Positions 6,160 to 11,468 of a DNA stretch of 20,897 bases are shown here, piece by piece (the first letter of the stretch is position 1; each line of letters starts with the position of its first letter). Both the position numbers and the translations under genes were made by a program. The notes beneath the pieces were generated by a model. The model was not told the origin of the DNA and did not search any database. It saw nothing but the letters and a program-made list of their open reading frames with translations. The stretch is taken from IMG/VR virus record IMGVR_UViG_3300012351_000032, positions 1-20,897 of that record. The stretch is one strand, 5' to 3'. This stretch comes from a virus.

Positions 6160-6444
6160 ATGATCACCGCTTACGTGTCGGCCGGCAACAGCGATGACAA
6201 GCTCAGTCAGGCCGACTGGGCCGCCTTCGTGCAGCAGGTCAGGCTCGCGCTCAGTGGCCGGGCACGCGAGACGCACGGCGAGTGGTACTCGCTGCCGGAC
6301 CAGCCTTACCAGAACGCCTGCTTCTGCGTGGTGTTCGCCGATGCGGACGTGCCGCTGGTCAAGCAGGAGCTGGCTAAGCTGCGCGAAGCGTGGGGCCAGG
6401 AGTCTGTCGCGTGGGCTGAGGTGCCCGCGACGGAGTTCATCTGA
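6160..6444 (+). CDS. Small conserved actinobacterial protein
   Basis: A 94-residue protein (MITAYVSAGNSDDKLSQADW, THGEWYSLPDQPYQNACFC, LAKLREAWGQESVAWAEVPA). The pattern I-T-A-Y-V-S-x-G-N-S-D-D-K-L...W-Y-S-L-P...W-Q/Y-Q-N-A-C is, from memory, a conserved small protein of Streptomyces and relatives and their mobile elements, without known function. ATG 6160 is preferred because conserved-looking sequence begins there and CACGAGG lies upstream; GTG 6136, overlapping the previous stop, adds eight residues (THTRTHT). It could interact with the preceding gene only by coupling. Confidence 0.7.
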   Translation: MITAYVSAGNSDDKLSQADWAAFVQQVRLALSGRARETHGEWYSLPDQPYQNACFCVVFADADVPLVKQELAKLREAWGQESVAWAEVPATEFI

Positions 6445-6681
6445 GCCCCGGCAGGCTGCCCGCAGCCGGAGACACCTGGCGCGGGGCGCTTGACAGCGGC
6501 GGTTGCGCGCGGTGAACTGTGCCTGACGCCGCATGCCCGGACGCACCCGCGTGCGGCTCGCGCCCGCTAACGCCCGCACCCCCGATACCCATCCCTGCGG
6601 GCCCTCCCCAGCGCGGCAGCCAGGCCCGGCATCCAAACCCCCCCGGACGCCGGGACCTGGCGCTTTTACCCGGAGGTAACC
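6445..6681 (+). other. 237-base non-coding leader with hairpins and a -35-like box
   Basis: No convincing gene is seen. A compact hairpin GGCTG-CCCG-CAGCC (6454-6467) follows the previous stop by ten bases and may end transcription, although no T-run follows. TTGACA at 6490-6495 lies 17 bases before TGAACT (6513-6518). Further on, AGGCCCGGC (6622-6630) can pair with GCCGGGACCT (6649-6658, one bulged A), and a smaller stem CCCGG-ACG-CCGGG (6642-6654) competes with it; TTTT follows at about 6664. The leader ends in CCGGAGGTAACC, the ribosome site of the next gene. The competing stems just before a ribosome site are attenuator-like. Confidence 0.4.
6490..6518 (+). promoter_or_regulatory. Possible promoter for the micro-gene array
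   Basis: TTGACA matches the -35 consensus of the main vegetative sigma factor; the -10 candidate TGAACT at 17-base spacing is poor. It is the best promoter-like pair in the leader and would drive the gene array starting at 6682. Confidence 0.3.
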
Positions 6682-6816
6682 ATGGACGGCCCGATTGCCA
6701 TGCTGCCTGTACGCATCCCCCGCGGCCCCGTCGACGGCGCCGTTGTTGAGCTCGCCCAGGACGAGAACGGCGTCATCACCGCCGAGATCCGCATCCCCGG
6801 CCCGGCGGTCCCGTGA
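6682..6816 (+). CDS. 44-residue protein, first of the micro-gene array
   Basis: Starts at ATG 6682 behind GGAGGTAACC, a strong ribosome site. The sequence is MDGPIAMLPVRIPRGPVDGA followed by VVELAQDENG and ending EIRIPGPAVP. Codon third positions are almost all G/C, supporting translation. The last 12 codons and the following start are repeated at 7492-7534, so the C-terminal EIRIPGPA tail is shared with the membrane peptide at 7441. The function is unknown. Confidence 0.6.
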   Translation: MDGPIAMLPVRIPRGPVDGAVVELAQDENGVITAEIRIPGPAVP

Positions 6817-6823
6817 CCATGGC
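6781..6823 (+). repeat. 43-base dispersed repeat, copy 1
   Basis: Matches 7492-7534 at all but two of 43 positions. It covers the codons for EIRIPGPA, the stop, and the TGACCATGGC junction into the next gene, so it carries one gene's end and the next gene's start as a unit. Confidence 0.85.
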
Positions 6824-6986
6824 TGAGCCGCTCCGCGAACCCGGCTGGTACCGCCTCACCGACCACGGCTGGGAACACGTCCCCGACGAGACCGCCCAGG
6901 CGGAGTTCGCGGCCATGGCCCCCGGCTACCAGGACCTCGTCTACTTCGAGACCACGGCACCCATGGCCGAGACCCCGCTGTTCTGA
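6819..6986 (+). CDS. Small acidic protein of unknown function
   Basis: A 55-residue protein: MAEPLREPGWYRLTDHGWEH, then ETAQAEFAAMAPGYQDLVYF. It begins at the ATG of a TGACCATGG junction with no separate ribosome site; an in-frame GTG 6813 adds two residues. The pattern GWYRLTDxGWEHV is compact and aromatic-rich and looks like a small folded domain. It is followed by a good ribosome site for the next gene. Confidence 0.6.
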   Translation: MAEPLREPGWYRLTDHGWEHVPDETAQAEFAAMAPGYQDLVYFETTAPMAETPLF

Positions 6987-7005
6987 CCGGAGGAGGCTGA
7001 CATGG

Positions 7006-7197
7006 GTGATGCCTGACGTGCTTGTCTGGGGTCCCGCCGCAGAAGGTGAGAGGACATCTCAAGGCCGCGCGCTCCCGGCAGGCTGGGTATGGACCTGCCC
7101 ATGCGGGGCGGATGGTGTCGGGTATACCAGCGAGGAAGCGGCGGATGACGCGGCGCTTGCCCACCGCTGCCGGCCGCCGCTCAGCGTCGTGCACTGA
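7006..7197 (+). CDS. Small Cys/His protein
   Basis: A 63-residue protein (MPDVLVWGPAAEGERTSQGR; WVWTCPCGADGVGYTSEEAA; DDAALAHRCRPP). CPCG plus HRC suggests a single zinc site; similar W-x-C-P-C-G...A-x-x-H-x-x-x-C proteins are common in Streptomyces and its phages. GTG 7006 is nine bases after GGAGGAGG; ATG 7009 is the next codon. ATG 7002 has the better spacing but reads only MGDA before a stop. Confidence 0.55.
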   Translation: MMPDVLVWGPAAEGERTSQGRALPAGWVWTCPCGADGVGYTSEEAADDAALAHRCRPPLSVVH

Positions 7198-7216
7198 CAT
7201 CTGACCGGAGGTAACC

Positions 7217-7438
7217 ATGTGCACCAAGGCGAATGGCCTCGAGTACCACAACGCCTGCTACTGCGCGGGCACCTTCTGCGGCGGCCACCTCGTGCTCAAC
7301 CCCGCATTCGCCACCATCACGCCGATCGGCTGGCAGGGCGCGGCGCAGCACACCTACACCACCGCCTGCTCAGGCCACCATGGACCCGGCCCGTGCCCGC
7401 CGTCGCAGCCGCCGGTATGGGTGGAGTTCGGGAGCTGA
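7217..7438 (+). CDS. Small Cys-rich protein
   Basis: A 73-residue protein with GLEYHNACYCAGTFCGGHLV near the start and TTACSGHHGPGPCPPSQPP near the end: six or more Cys plus several His, consistent with one or two metal sites. It starts at ATG 7217 after CCGGAGGTAACC, the same ribosome site as the gene at 6682. It has no signal peptide. The function is unknown. It ends in a TGACCATG junction to the membrane peptide. Confidence 0.6.
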   Translation: MCTKANGLEYHNACYCAGTFCGGHLVLNPAFATITPIGWQGAAQHTYTTACSGHHGPGPCPPSQPPVWVEFGS

Positions 7439-7440
7439 CC

Positions 7441-7527
7441 ATGCCGCGCTGGCTGATCCTGCTCATTGCCGCCCTGGTCATCCTGGCCATCGCCGAGATC
7501 CGCATCCCCGGCCCGGCGGCGCCGTGA
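7441..7527 (+). CDS. 28-residue single-helix membrane peptide
   Basis: MPRWLILLIAALVILAIAEI followed by RIPGPAAP: one predicted membrane helix from residue 4 to 19, a basic start and a short polar tail. The first 26 bases are identical to those of the peptide gene at 8078. Preserving MPRWLILLIA in two copies supports real translation. It may act as a small regulator of a membrane process, as many phage mini-membrane proteins do, but no target is visible. Confidence 0.55.
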   Translation: MPRWLILLIAALVILAIAEIRIPGPAAP

Positions 7528-7534
7528 CCATGGC
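7492..7534 (+). repeat. 43-base dispersed repeat, copy 2
   Basis: Second copy of the segment at 6781-6823, with two adjacent mismatches near the stop codon (CG instead of TC). It joins the end of the membrane peptide to the next gene's ATG. Confidence 0.85.
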
Positions 7535-7676
7535 CGCCGCCGCGATCAGGGGCGCCTGGCAGATGGCCTGCAACCGCACCGGGTGGGCGTGCGGCTGCGT
7601 CATCTGGCACGAACTGCACCCCGGCGGCTCGTGGATCACCCGGAGCTGGCCGTGCAGCAGGCACGACCATGGCTGA
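7530..7676 (+). CDS. 48-residue Cys/Trp-rich protein
   Basis: MAAAAIRGAWQMACNRTGWA, CGCVIWHELHPGG, RSWPCSRHDHG. Four Cys and several His could bind one metal. It starts in a TGACCATGG junction (an in-frame GTG at 7524 adds two residues) and overlaps the ATG of the next gene at 7669. It is not recognised. Confidence 0.5.
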   Translation: MAAAAIRGAWQMACNRTGWACGCVIWHELHPGGSWITRSWPCSRHDHG

Positions 7677-8052
7677 CATAGACGTCGAGGCCGAGGCCAT
7701 GGCGCTGCCCGCCTGTGTCCGCGCCGCCGCCGAGGCGATCGAGGCCAGTTCCGCGTTCCGGTTGCACTACTCGCCCGCGCAGCCGCTCGGCCGCCTGCAC
7801 CCGGCGGCGGTAGAGTTCGCCCGCCTCGCGTTCGCCACTATCCCCCTCGTGCCGAAAGAAGGACTGATCACCATGGGTGAATGGGCAATGACCATCCACG
7901 GCCACGGCATCCACGACAACGGCCGCGACGACGACGCTGACGCCATCATGGCCCGCTTCGTCGAGGAACTCCGCAAGAGCCAGGAGGTCAAGTCGGCCGT
8001 GTTCACCGTCGGTGCCGCCCGCGAGATAGGCGTCCCGGCCGCAACCCGCTGA
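7669..8052 (+). CDS. Protein of unknown function, possibly two small proteins in one frame
   Basis: 127 residues. The first 68 (MADIDVEAEAMALPACVRAA, AAEAIEASSAFRLHYS, AVEFARLAFATIPLV) are helical. After that the sequence MGEWAMTIHGHGIHDNGRDD and DADAIMARFVEELRKSQEVK reads like an independent small domain: a beta strand with H-G-H-G-I-H-D-N and a helix. An internal in-frame ATG at 7873 has AAGAAGGA about ten bases upstream, so a 59-residue product could also be made. The family with HGHGIHDN is familiar from Streptomyces phage genes but has no known role. Confidence 0.6.
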   Translation: MADIDVEAEAMALPACVRAAAEAIEASSAFRLHYSPAQPLGRLHPAAVEFARLAFATIPLVPKEGLITMGEWAMTIHGHGIHDNGRDDDADAIMARFVEELRKSQEVKSAVFTVGAAREIGVPAATR

Positions 8053-8077
8053 CCAGGGGAGGCGACGATTGACCGCC

Positions 8078-8155
8078 ATGCCGCGCTGGCTGATCCTGCT
8101 CATCGCCGTCCTCGCCGTCCTGTGGGCCGGGCACGTCCGCGTGAGCGTGCGCTGA
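8078..8155 (+). CDS. 25-residue single-helix membrane peptide
   Basis: MPRWLILLIAVLAVLWAGHV followed by RVSVR. It is a near copy of the peptide at 7441 over its first 12 residues, then diverges to a basic tail. One membrane helix is predicted at residues 4-17. GGGGAGGCGACG lies upstream as a distant ribosome site. The two copies are evidence of a duplicated mini-gene rather than chance. Confidence 0.5.
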   Translation: MPRWLILLIAVLAVLWAGHVRVSVR

Positions 8156-8175
8156 GCCATGGCAGACTCGGGACC

Positions 8176-8391
8176 GTGAACATCCGCGAGTACCGGGCCG
8201 CCATCGACGAGGCGACCGCCCTGCACAGCAAGCGCACGGAGGAAGTGCACCTCGACCTGCGCCAGGCAATCGCCAATATCACCGCGGAGTTCCTCGGCGA
8301 CAACATTGACGGCGAACCCGGGCGCGACTACCGGATCCGCGAGGCCGTGGCCGAGGCGCAGGACCACCCCGGCCGCACCGTCACCAGGTGA
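8176..8391 (+). CDS. Small helical protein
   Basis: 71 residues from GTG 8176: VNIREYRAAIDEATALHSKR, EEVHLDLRQAIANITAEFLG, RDYRIREAVAEAQDHPGRT. It is strongly amphipathic helix with high charge. Longer reading in the same frame upstream overlaps the membrane peptide and is unlikely. It ends in a TGACCATGG junction. It is not recognised. Confidence 0.55.
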   Translation: MNIREYRAAIDEATALHSKRTEEVHLDLRQAIANITAEFLGDNIDGEPGRDYRIREAVAEAQDHPGRTVTR

Positions 8392-8393
8392 CC

Positions 8394-8567
8394 ATGGCCG
8401 CGCCGCGCTGCTACGACTGCCTGACCGAGGACGTCGCGGTCAAGCTCACCGACGAACTGGGCTTCGACCACTGGTTCTGCGCCGCCGACTGGGCAGCTGA
8501 GCAGAAGTTTCACGAGAAGGTCATGGCGCTGCTCGGGAATGCGGCGCGGGCACTGGAGCAGGACTGA
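8394..8567 (+). CDS. 57-residue Cys-containing protein
   Basis: MAAPRCYDCLTEDVAVKLTD, ELGFDHWFCAADWAAEQKF, EKVMALLGNAARALEQD. Starts in a TGACCATGG junction (an in-frame GTG at 8388 adds two residues). CYDC followed by H-W-F-C looks like a four-ligand zinc knuckle, then a helix. Third codon positions are largely G/C. It is followed after two bases by another ATG (8570). Confidence 0.6.
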   Translation: MAAPRCYDCLTEDVAVKLTDELGFDHWFCAADWAAEQKFHEKVMALLGNAARALEQD

Positions 8568-8576
8568 CCATGGCTT

Positions 8577-8660
8577 GCCTCTCCCCGGTGGGTCTGCTGG
8601 CAGGGGTCAAGACGGATTCCGTGCCCTGCCGTGCGGTAGCGGTTCAACTCCGACAGAGGC
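8577..8660 (+). other. Folded tRNA-like segment, unassigned
   Basis: GCCTCT (8577-8582) pairs with AGAGGC (8655-8660) and encloses three hairpins: CCC-CGGT-GGG (8583-8592), a perfect GGCAGGG/CCCTGCC stem (8599-8605 with 8624-8630) whose loop holds ACGG-ATT-CCGT, and CGG-TTCAACT-CCG (8640-8652), whose seven-base loop matches a tRNA T-loop. The 84-base cloverleaf-like outline resembles a class II tRNA, but the D-arm and anticodon loop do not fit, so no tRNA is called. A 31-codon frame from ATG 8570 (MACLSPVGLL...) covers the same bases with weaker G/C third-position bias than its neighbours. Confidence 0.35.
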
Positions 8661-8667
8661 TCTGACC

Positions 8668-8997
8668 ATGGCCCGCACCCGCCGGGACTACCAGCGGTGG
8701 GCGCGCCGGGGCAGCACCGCGCAGCGCGGCTACGGCGGCCCGCACGCCCGGCTCCGCGCCCAGTGGAAGCCCAGGGTCGACGCAGGCCAGGCGTGGTGCG
8801 TCAAGTGCGGCTCGTGGATCCAGCCCGGCACACCCTGGGACCTTGACCACACCGACGATCGCGCCGGCTGGCGTGGCCCGGCCCACCGCGGATGTAACCG
8901 CTCCGACGGGCAGCGCAAGACCACCGCGATCCTGAACGCCAGGCGCGGCAACCGCATGCGCGGCACGACGCGGTGGATGACCAGCAGGCAATGGTGA
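8668..8997 (+). CDS. HNH endonuclease beside the terminase genes
   Basis: A 109-residue basic protein: RTRRDYQRWARRGSTAQRGY, GGPHARLRAQWKPRVDAGQA, WCVKCGSWIQPGTPWDLDHT, DDRAGWRGPAHRGCNRSDG. CVKC and a downstream Cys form the zinc site; DLDH holds the catalytic His, and HRGCNRS the N/H end of the HNH motif. Phages of the HK97 group often carry an HNH nuclease next to the terminase, where it takes part in cos cleavage and packaging; that role is inferred from position. ATG 8668 lies in a TGACCATGG junction. A longer frame upstream to 8539 runs through the folded segment and is not favoured. Confidence 0.8.
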   Translation: MARTRRDYQRWARRGSTAQRGYGGPHARLRAQWKPRVDAGQAWCVKCGSWIQPGTPWDLDHTDDRAGWRGPAHRGCNRSDGQRKTTAILNARRGNRMRGTTRWMTSRQW

Positions 8998-9239
8998 CAC
9001 CATCCGGGACCAGTCACGATCAGTGACCGCGAACCAGTGACCGCGGACCACGGTCAGTGACCACCGCACGGGCGCCTGTCCCCGGCATGGTCACCACCCC
9101 GCAAGCCTGCCGCGTTTCCGCAGGTCAGGGGTAGGGGGGGAGGGTCGTGACGGATGGTTCCGGCGCTGGTGACTCCGCAGTCATCTGCGATTTACTTACA
9201 GTAGCGACGTTTCGCGATCAGGGATCGTGGTGACTTTGT
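8998..9239. promoter_or_regulatory. Non-coding segment with GTGAC repeats: candidate cos/terminase site and promoter
   Basis: 242 bases without a gene between the HNH nuclease and small terminase. CAGTGACC repeats at 9021, 9035 and 9055; an inverted copy (GTCAC-GATCA-GTGAC) is at 9013-9027, and GTGAC or GTCAC recurs toward 9230. CCTGC (9106-9110) pairs with GCAGG (9120-9124) around CGCGTTTCC, followed by a G-rich run at 9126-9143. Near the end the DNA is AT-richer (GATTTACTTACAGTAGCGA, 9188-9206), with a CGATC-AGG-GATCG dyad at 9215-9227 just before the start codon. Position and repeats fit a packaging site plus the late promoter; neither can be proved here. Confidence 0.45.
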
Positions 9240-9500
9240 GTGAGGACCACGAACCGGGGCCAGCTGGAGCAGACGCTCAGGGAGCTGCGCCGTCTCGGCC
9301 GCATCGAGAAGATCGACGCCGCGGCGGTCCAGGCGCTCCGCTCGATGGCGTTCGCGCTGGACGATGACCCGTCGAACGCCGCCCTGTGGCGGCAGTACCG
9401 GGAGGCGCTGAGGGAGCTGACGGCGGATGACGATGACGGCCCCGCCGGTGCGGCTCTTGCCGACCTGTTCGCCGAAGTGGGCGACCAGGCGCCGTCCTGA
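9240..9500 (+). CDS. Terminase small subunit
   Basis: An 86-residue protein: RTTNRGQLEQTLRELRRLGR, IEKIDAAAVQALRSMAFALD, DDPSNAALWRQYREALREL. The two-helix core with D-A-A-x-V-x-A-L-R-S-M-A...D-P-S-N-A-A-L-W-x-x-Y is the pattern of short actinophage small terminases; these recognise the packaging site and load the large subunit. It begins at GTG 9240 without a strong ribosome site, directly after the dyad, so leaderless or weak initiation is possible. Its last 25 codons overlap the large subunit gene in another frame. Assignment rests on pattern plus position. Confidence 0.7.
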   Translation: MRTTNRGQLEQTLRELRRLGRIEKIDAAAVQALRSMAFALDDDPSNAALWRQYREALRELTADDDDGPAGAALADLFAEVGDQAPS

Positions 9501-10986
9501 GCGGGAGTCGTTCGGCGGTGAGCTGGCGTCGGTTGCGTCGAAGCTGGGTCAGCCGTTCATGCCGTGGCAGCGTGACGCGGCCATGGTCGGATGCGAGATC
9601 GACCCTCAGTCCGGCCTGCCGGCTTACCGCAAGGTGGTCATCACGGTGCCGCGGCAGCAGGGGAAGACGACGCTGTACCTGTCCTGGCAGGTCAGCCGGT
9701 GCCTGTCGCCGCGGTGGGCGCAGCCGCAGCGGTCGGCGTTCACGGCGCAGTCGGGGAAGGACGCGCGGGATAAGTGGATTGACGAGCTGTTCCCGCTGAT
9801 CCGCCGGTCCCGGGCGCTGAGGCCGGGCGCGGGACTGACGGCCCGGATTTATGAGGGCATGGGGAACGAGTACATCCGGTTCACGAACGGGTCGGTCATC
9901 CGGCTGCTGTCGACGTCGGCGTCCTCAGGGCACTCCAAGACGCTGCACCAGGCGGTGCTGGATGAGATCTGGCATGACGCGGACAGCCGCCGGGAGCAGG
10001 GACTGGGGCCGTCGATGCTCACGGTCGCCGATGCGCAGGTGCTGATGTGCTCGACGGCGGGGACGGCCGCGTCGGTGGTCCTGGACCGGTACATGGAGCT
10101 CGGGCGCGCGGCTGCCGGGGCGGATTCCGGGAACGGCATTGCCTACGTCGAGTATTCGGCGCCTGATGGCTGGGATCCGCTGGACGAGGATTCGTATTTC
10201 GGGTTCATGCCGGCGTTGTGTCCCGCTCCGCCGTGCCGGTGCGGGGGCGGGAAGTGGCGGCATACGGTCACGATGGACGCGATCCGCAGTGAGCGGGCCT
10301 CGATGGAGCCGGCTGAGTTCGCCCGGGCATACGGGAACGTCCCGGACCGGTCGGGGCAGCGGGCGGTCATGGCGTCCGGCGGGTGGGCGTCCTGCGCTGA
10401 CCCGGGGTCGCGGATCGAGGGCCGGGTGGCGCTGGCGTTCGCGGTGGCGTCCGATGAGTCGCCGTGGGCGGGTGCCACGTCGATCGCGGTGGCGGGGCGG
10501 CGGGCTGACAGCCTGGGCCACGGCGAGCTGGCGGAGCCGCCCCGGCCGGGCACGGCGGGGCTGGTGGGCCGGCTGGTGGAGCTGGCGGATAAGTGGGATC
10601 CGTGCGTGCTGGTGATGAACGGGGCCGGCGCGTCGGCGGCGTTCGAGAAGGAGCTGATCGAGCGCGGGTTCATGGTGGTCCCGGCGGGCAAGGACCCGCC
10701 TGCGGGGAAGCGGCGGCTGCAGGTCGTGGGGGCGCGGGAGTACGCCCAGGCATGCGGCGCATTGGTGCAGGACGTGAGTAACGACCGGTGGCGGCACCTG
10801 GGACAGGAGCCGCTGGACACGGCGGTCAGGGAGGCGCGGACACGCCCGCTATCTGATGCCTGGGCGTGGTCGTGGCGGGGCGCCAAGGCCGACACCAGCC
10901 CGGTCGAGGCGGTGACGCTTGCCCGCCATGGCCACGCGACCCATGGGGTTGCCGCGCCGCCTGCGCCGTTCGCACTCTGGGGTTAG
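9427..10986 (+). CDS. Terminase large subunit (ATPase and nuclease)
   Basis: A 519-residue packaging motor. PKWATRRRPERESFGGELA and LMPWQRD-like sequence (MPWQRDAAMVGCEIDP, 45-60) open the ATPase domain; Walker A is VPRQQGKTT (74-82), Walker B AVLDEIW (176-182, with D179/E180) and the coupling motif CSTAG (208-212). A Cys-rich loop (CPAPPCRCGGGKW, 265-277) precedes the nuclease domain. In that domain the strand usually carrying the first catalytic Asp reads VALAFAVASDES (A339), and the second reads VLVMNGAG (N398) where Asp is expected; the third acid (D489 in ADTSPVEA) is present. The start at ATG 9427 overlaps the small subunit by 74 bases; ATG 9433 and GTG 9448 are alternatives. It belongs to the HK97-like terminase group. 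Confidence 0.92.
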   Translation: MTMTAPPVRLLPTCSPKWATRRRPERESFGGELASVASKLGQPFMPWQRDAAMVGCEIDPQSGLPAYRKVVITVPRQQGKTTLYLSWQVSRCLSPRWAQPQRSAFTAQSGKDARDKWIDELFPLIRRSRALRPGAGLTARIYEGMGNEYIRFTNGSVIRLLSTSASSGHSKTLHQAVLDEIWHDADSRREQGLGPSMLTVADAQVLMCSTAGTAASVVLDRYMELGRAAAGADSGNGIAYVEYSAPDGWDPLDEDSYFGFMPALCPAPPCRCGGGKWRHTVTMDAIRSERASMEPAEFARAYGNVPDRSGQRAVMASGGWASCADPGSRIEGRVALAFAVASDESPWAGATSIAVAGRRADSLGHGELAEPPRPGTAGLVGRLVELADKWDPCVLVMNGAGASAAFEKELIERGFMVVPAGKDPPAGKRRLQVVGAREYAQACGALVQDVSNDRWRHLGQEPLDTAVREARTRPLSDAWAWSWRGAKADTSPVEAVTLARHGHATHGVAAPPAPFALWG

Positions 10987-10994
10987 GAGCACTC

Positions 10995-11468
10995 GTGAGC
11001 GCAGCGCGACTCGCGTGGGCGGCCGGCCTCTTCGAGGGCGAGGGCTCCTTGCAAATCTTCCGGAAGAAATACGTCCGAGCGCAATTGGCCATGACAGATA
11101 AGGATATGGTCGAGCGGTTTGCTGACATCGTTCAAGTCGGAACAGTCTATGGTCCTTATCAATACAGGACGAACCACAAACCGTTTTGGACGTGGATGTG
11201 TCAGGATGCGCTGGGAGTAGTCGCCGTCATTGATTCCTTCATGCCGTGGTTTGGCGAGCGCCGGAGAGCGAAGGCAGTAGAGGTCCGCGAGATGGCGATG
11301 ATCGTGGGGACACGGAAACGGAAACTATCCGACACCTGCCGCAGCGGCCATCTGCTCGAAGGCGACAATATGCGAATTGATCGTCACGAGAATGGCAATG
11401 TGACGCGCCGTTGCCGCGTGTGCCAGAAGCAACGGATGGACGAGTGGAAAATGAGGCAGCCAGCATGA
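10995..11468 (+). CDS. LAGLIDADG-type homing endonuclease
   Basis: 157 residues from GTG 10995, behind TTAGGAGCACTC, in which the ribosome site overlaps the terminase stop. LAWAAGLFEGEGSLQIFRKK is a LAGLIDADG-class motif with the acidic catalytic position; only one copy is present, so it should act as a dimer. LAMTDKDMVERFADIVQVGT follows the usual core layout. The C-terminus CRSGHLLEGDNMRID, RRCRVCQKQRMDEW is a zinc-finger-like tail seen in other phage-borne homing nucleases. The codons are visibly less GC-rich than those of every neighbour (many A/T third positions), pointing to recent arrival. It is free-standing between terminase and a small membrane gene, joined to the latter by ATGA, so it sits inside the operon without breaking it. 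Confidence 0.85.
   Translation: MSAARLAWAAGLFEGEGSLQIFRKKYVRAQLAMTDKDMVERFADIVQVGTVYGPYQYRTNHKPFWTWMCQDALGVVAVIDSFMPWFGERRRAKAVEVREMAMIVGTRKRKLSDTCRSGHLLEGDNMRIDRHENGNVTRRCRVCQKQRMDEWKMRQPA

Noticed and set aside
6519-6749. Pro/Arg-rich frame in the leader before the micro-gene array
   Set aside because: Its composition (PAPPIPIPAGPP, PPRPRRRRRC) and lack of ribosome site look like non-coding GC-rich DNA; it also overlaps the gene at 6682.
8577-8660. Selenocysteine or other class II tRNA
   Set aside because: The T-loop and outer stem are suggestive, but TCA at 8607-8609 is not in a seven-base loop closed by a stem, the D-arm is too short, and two T-stem pairs next to the acceptor stem fail.
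8539-8667. Longer N-terminus for the HNH nuclease
   Set aside because: It would run through the folded segment and the end of the previous gene; ATG 8668 starts where HNH-protein-like sequence begins.
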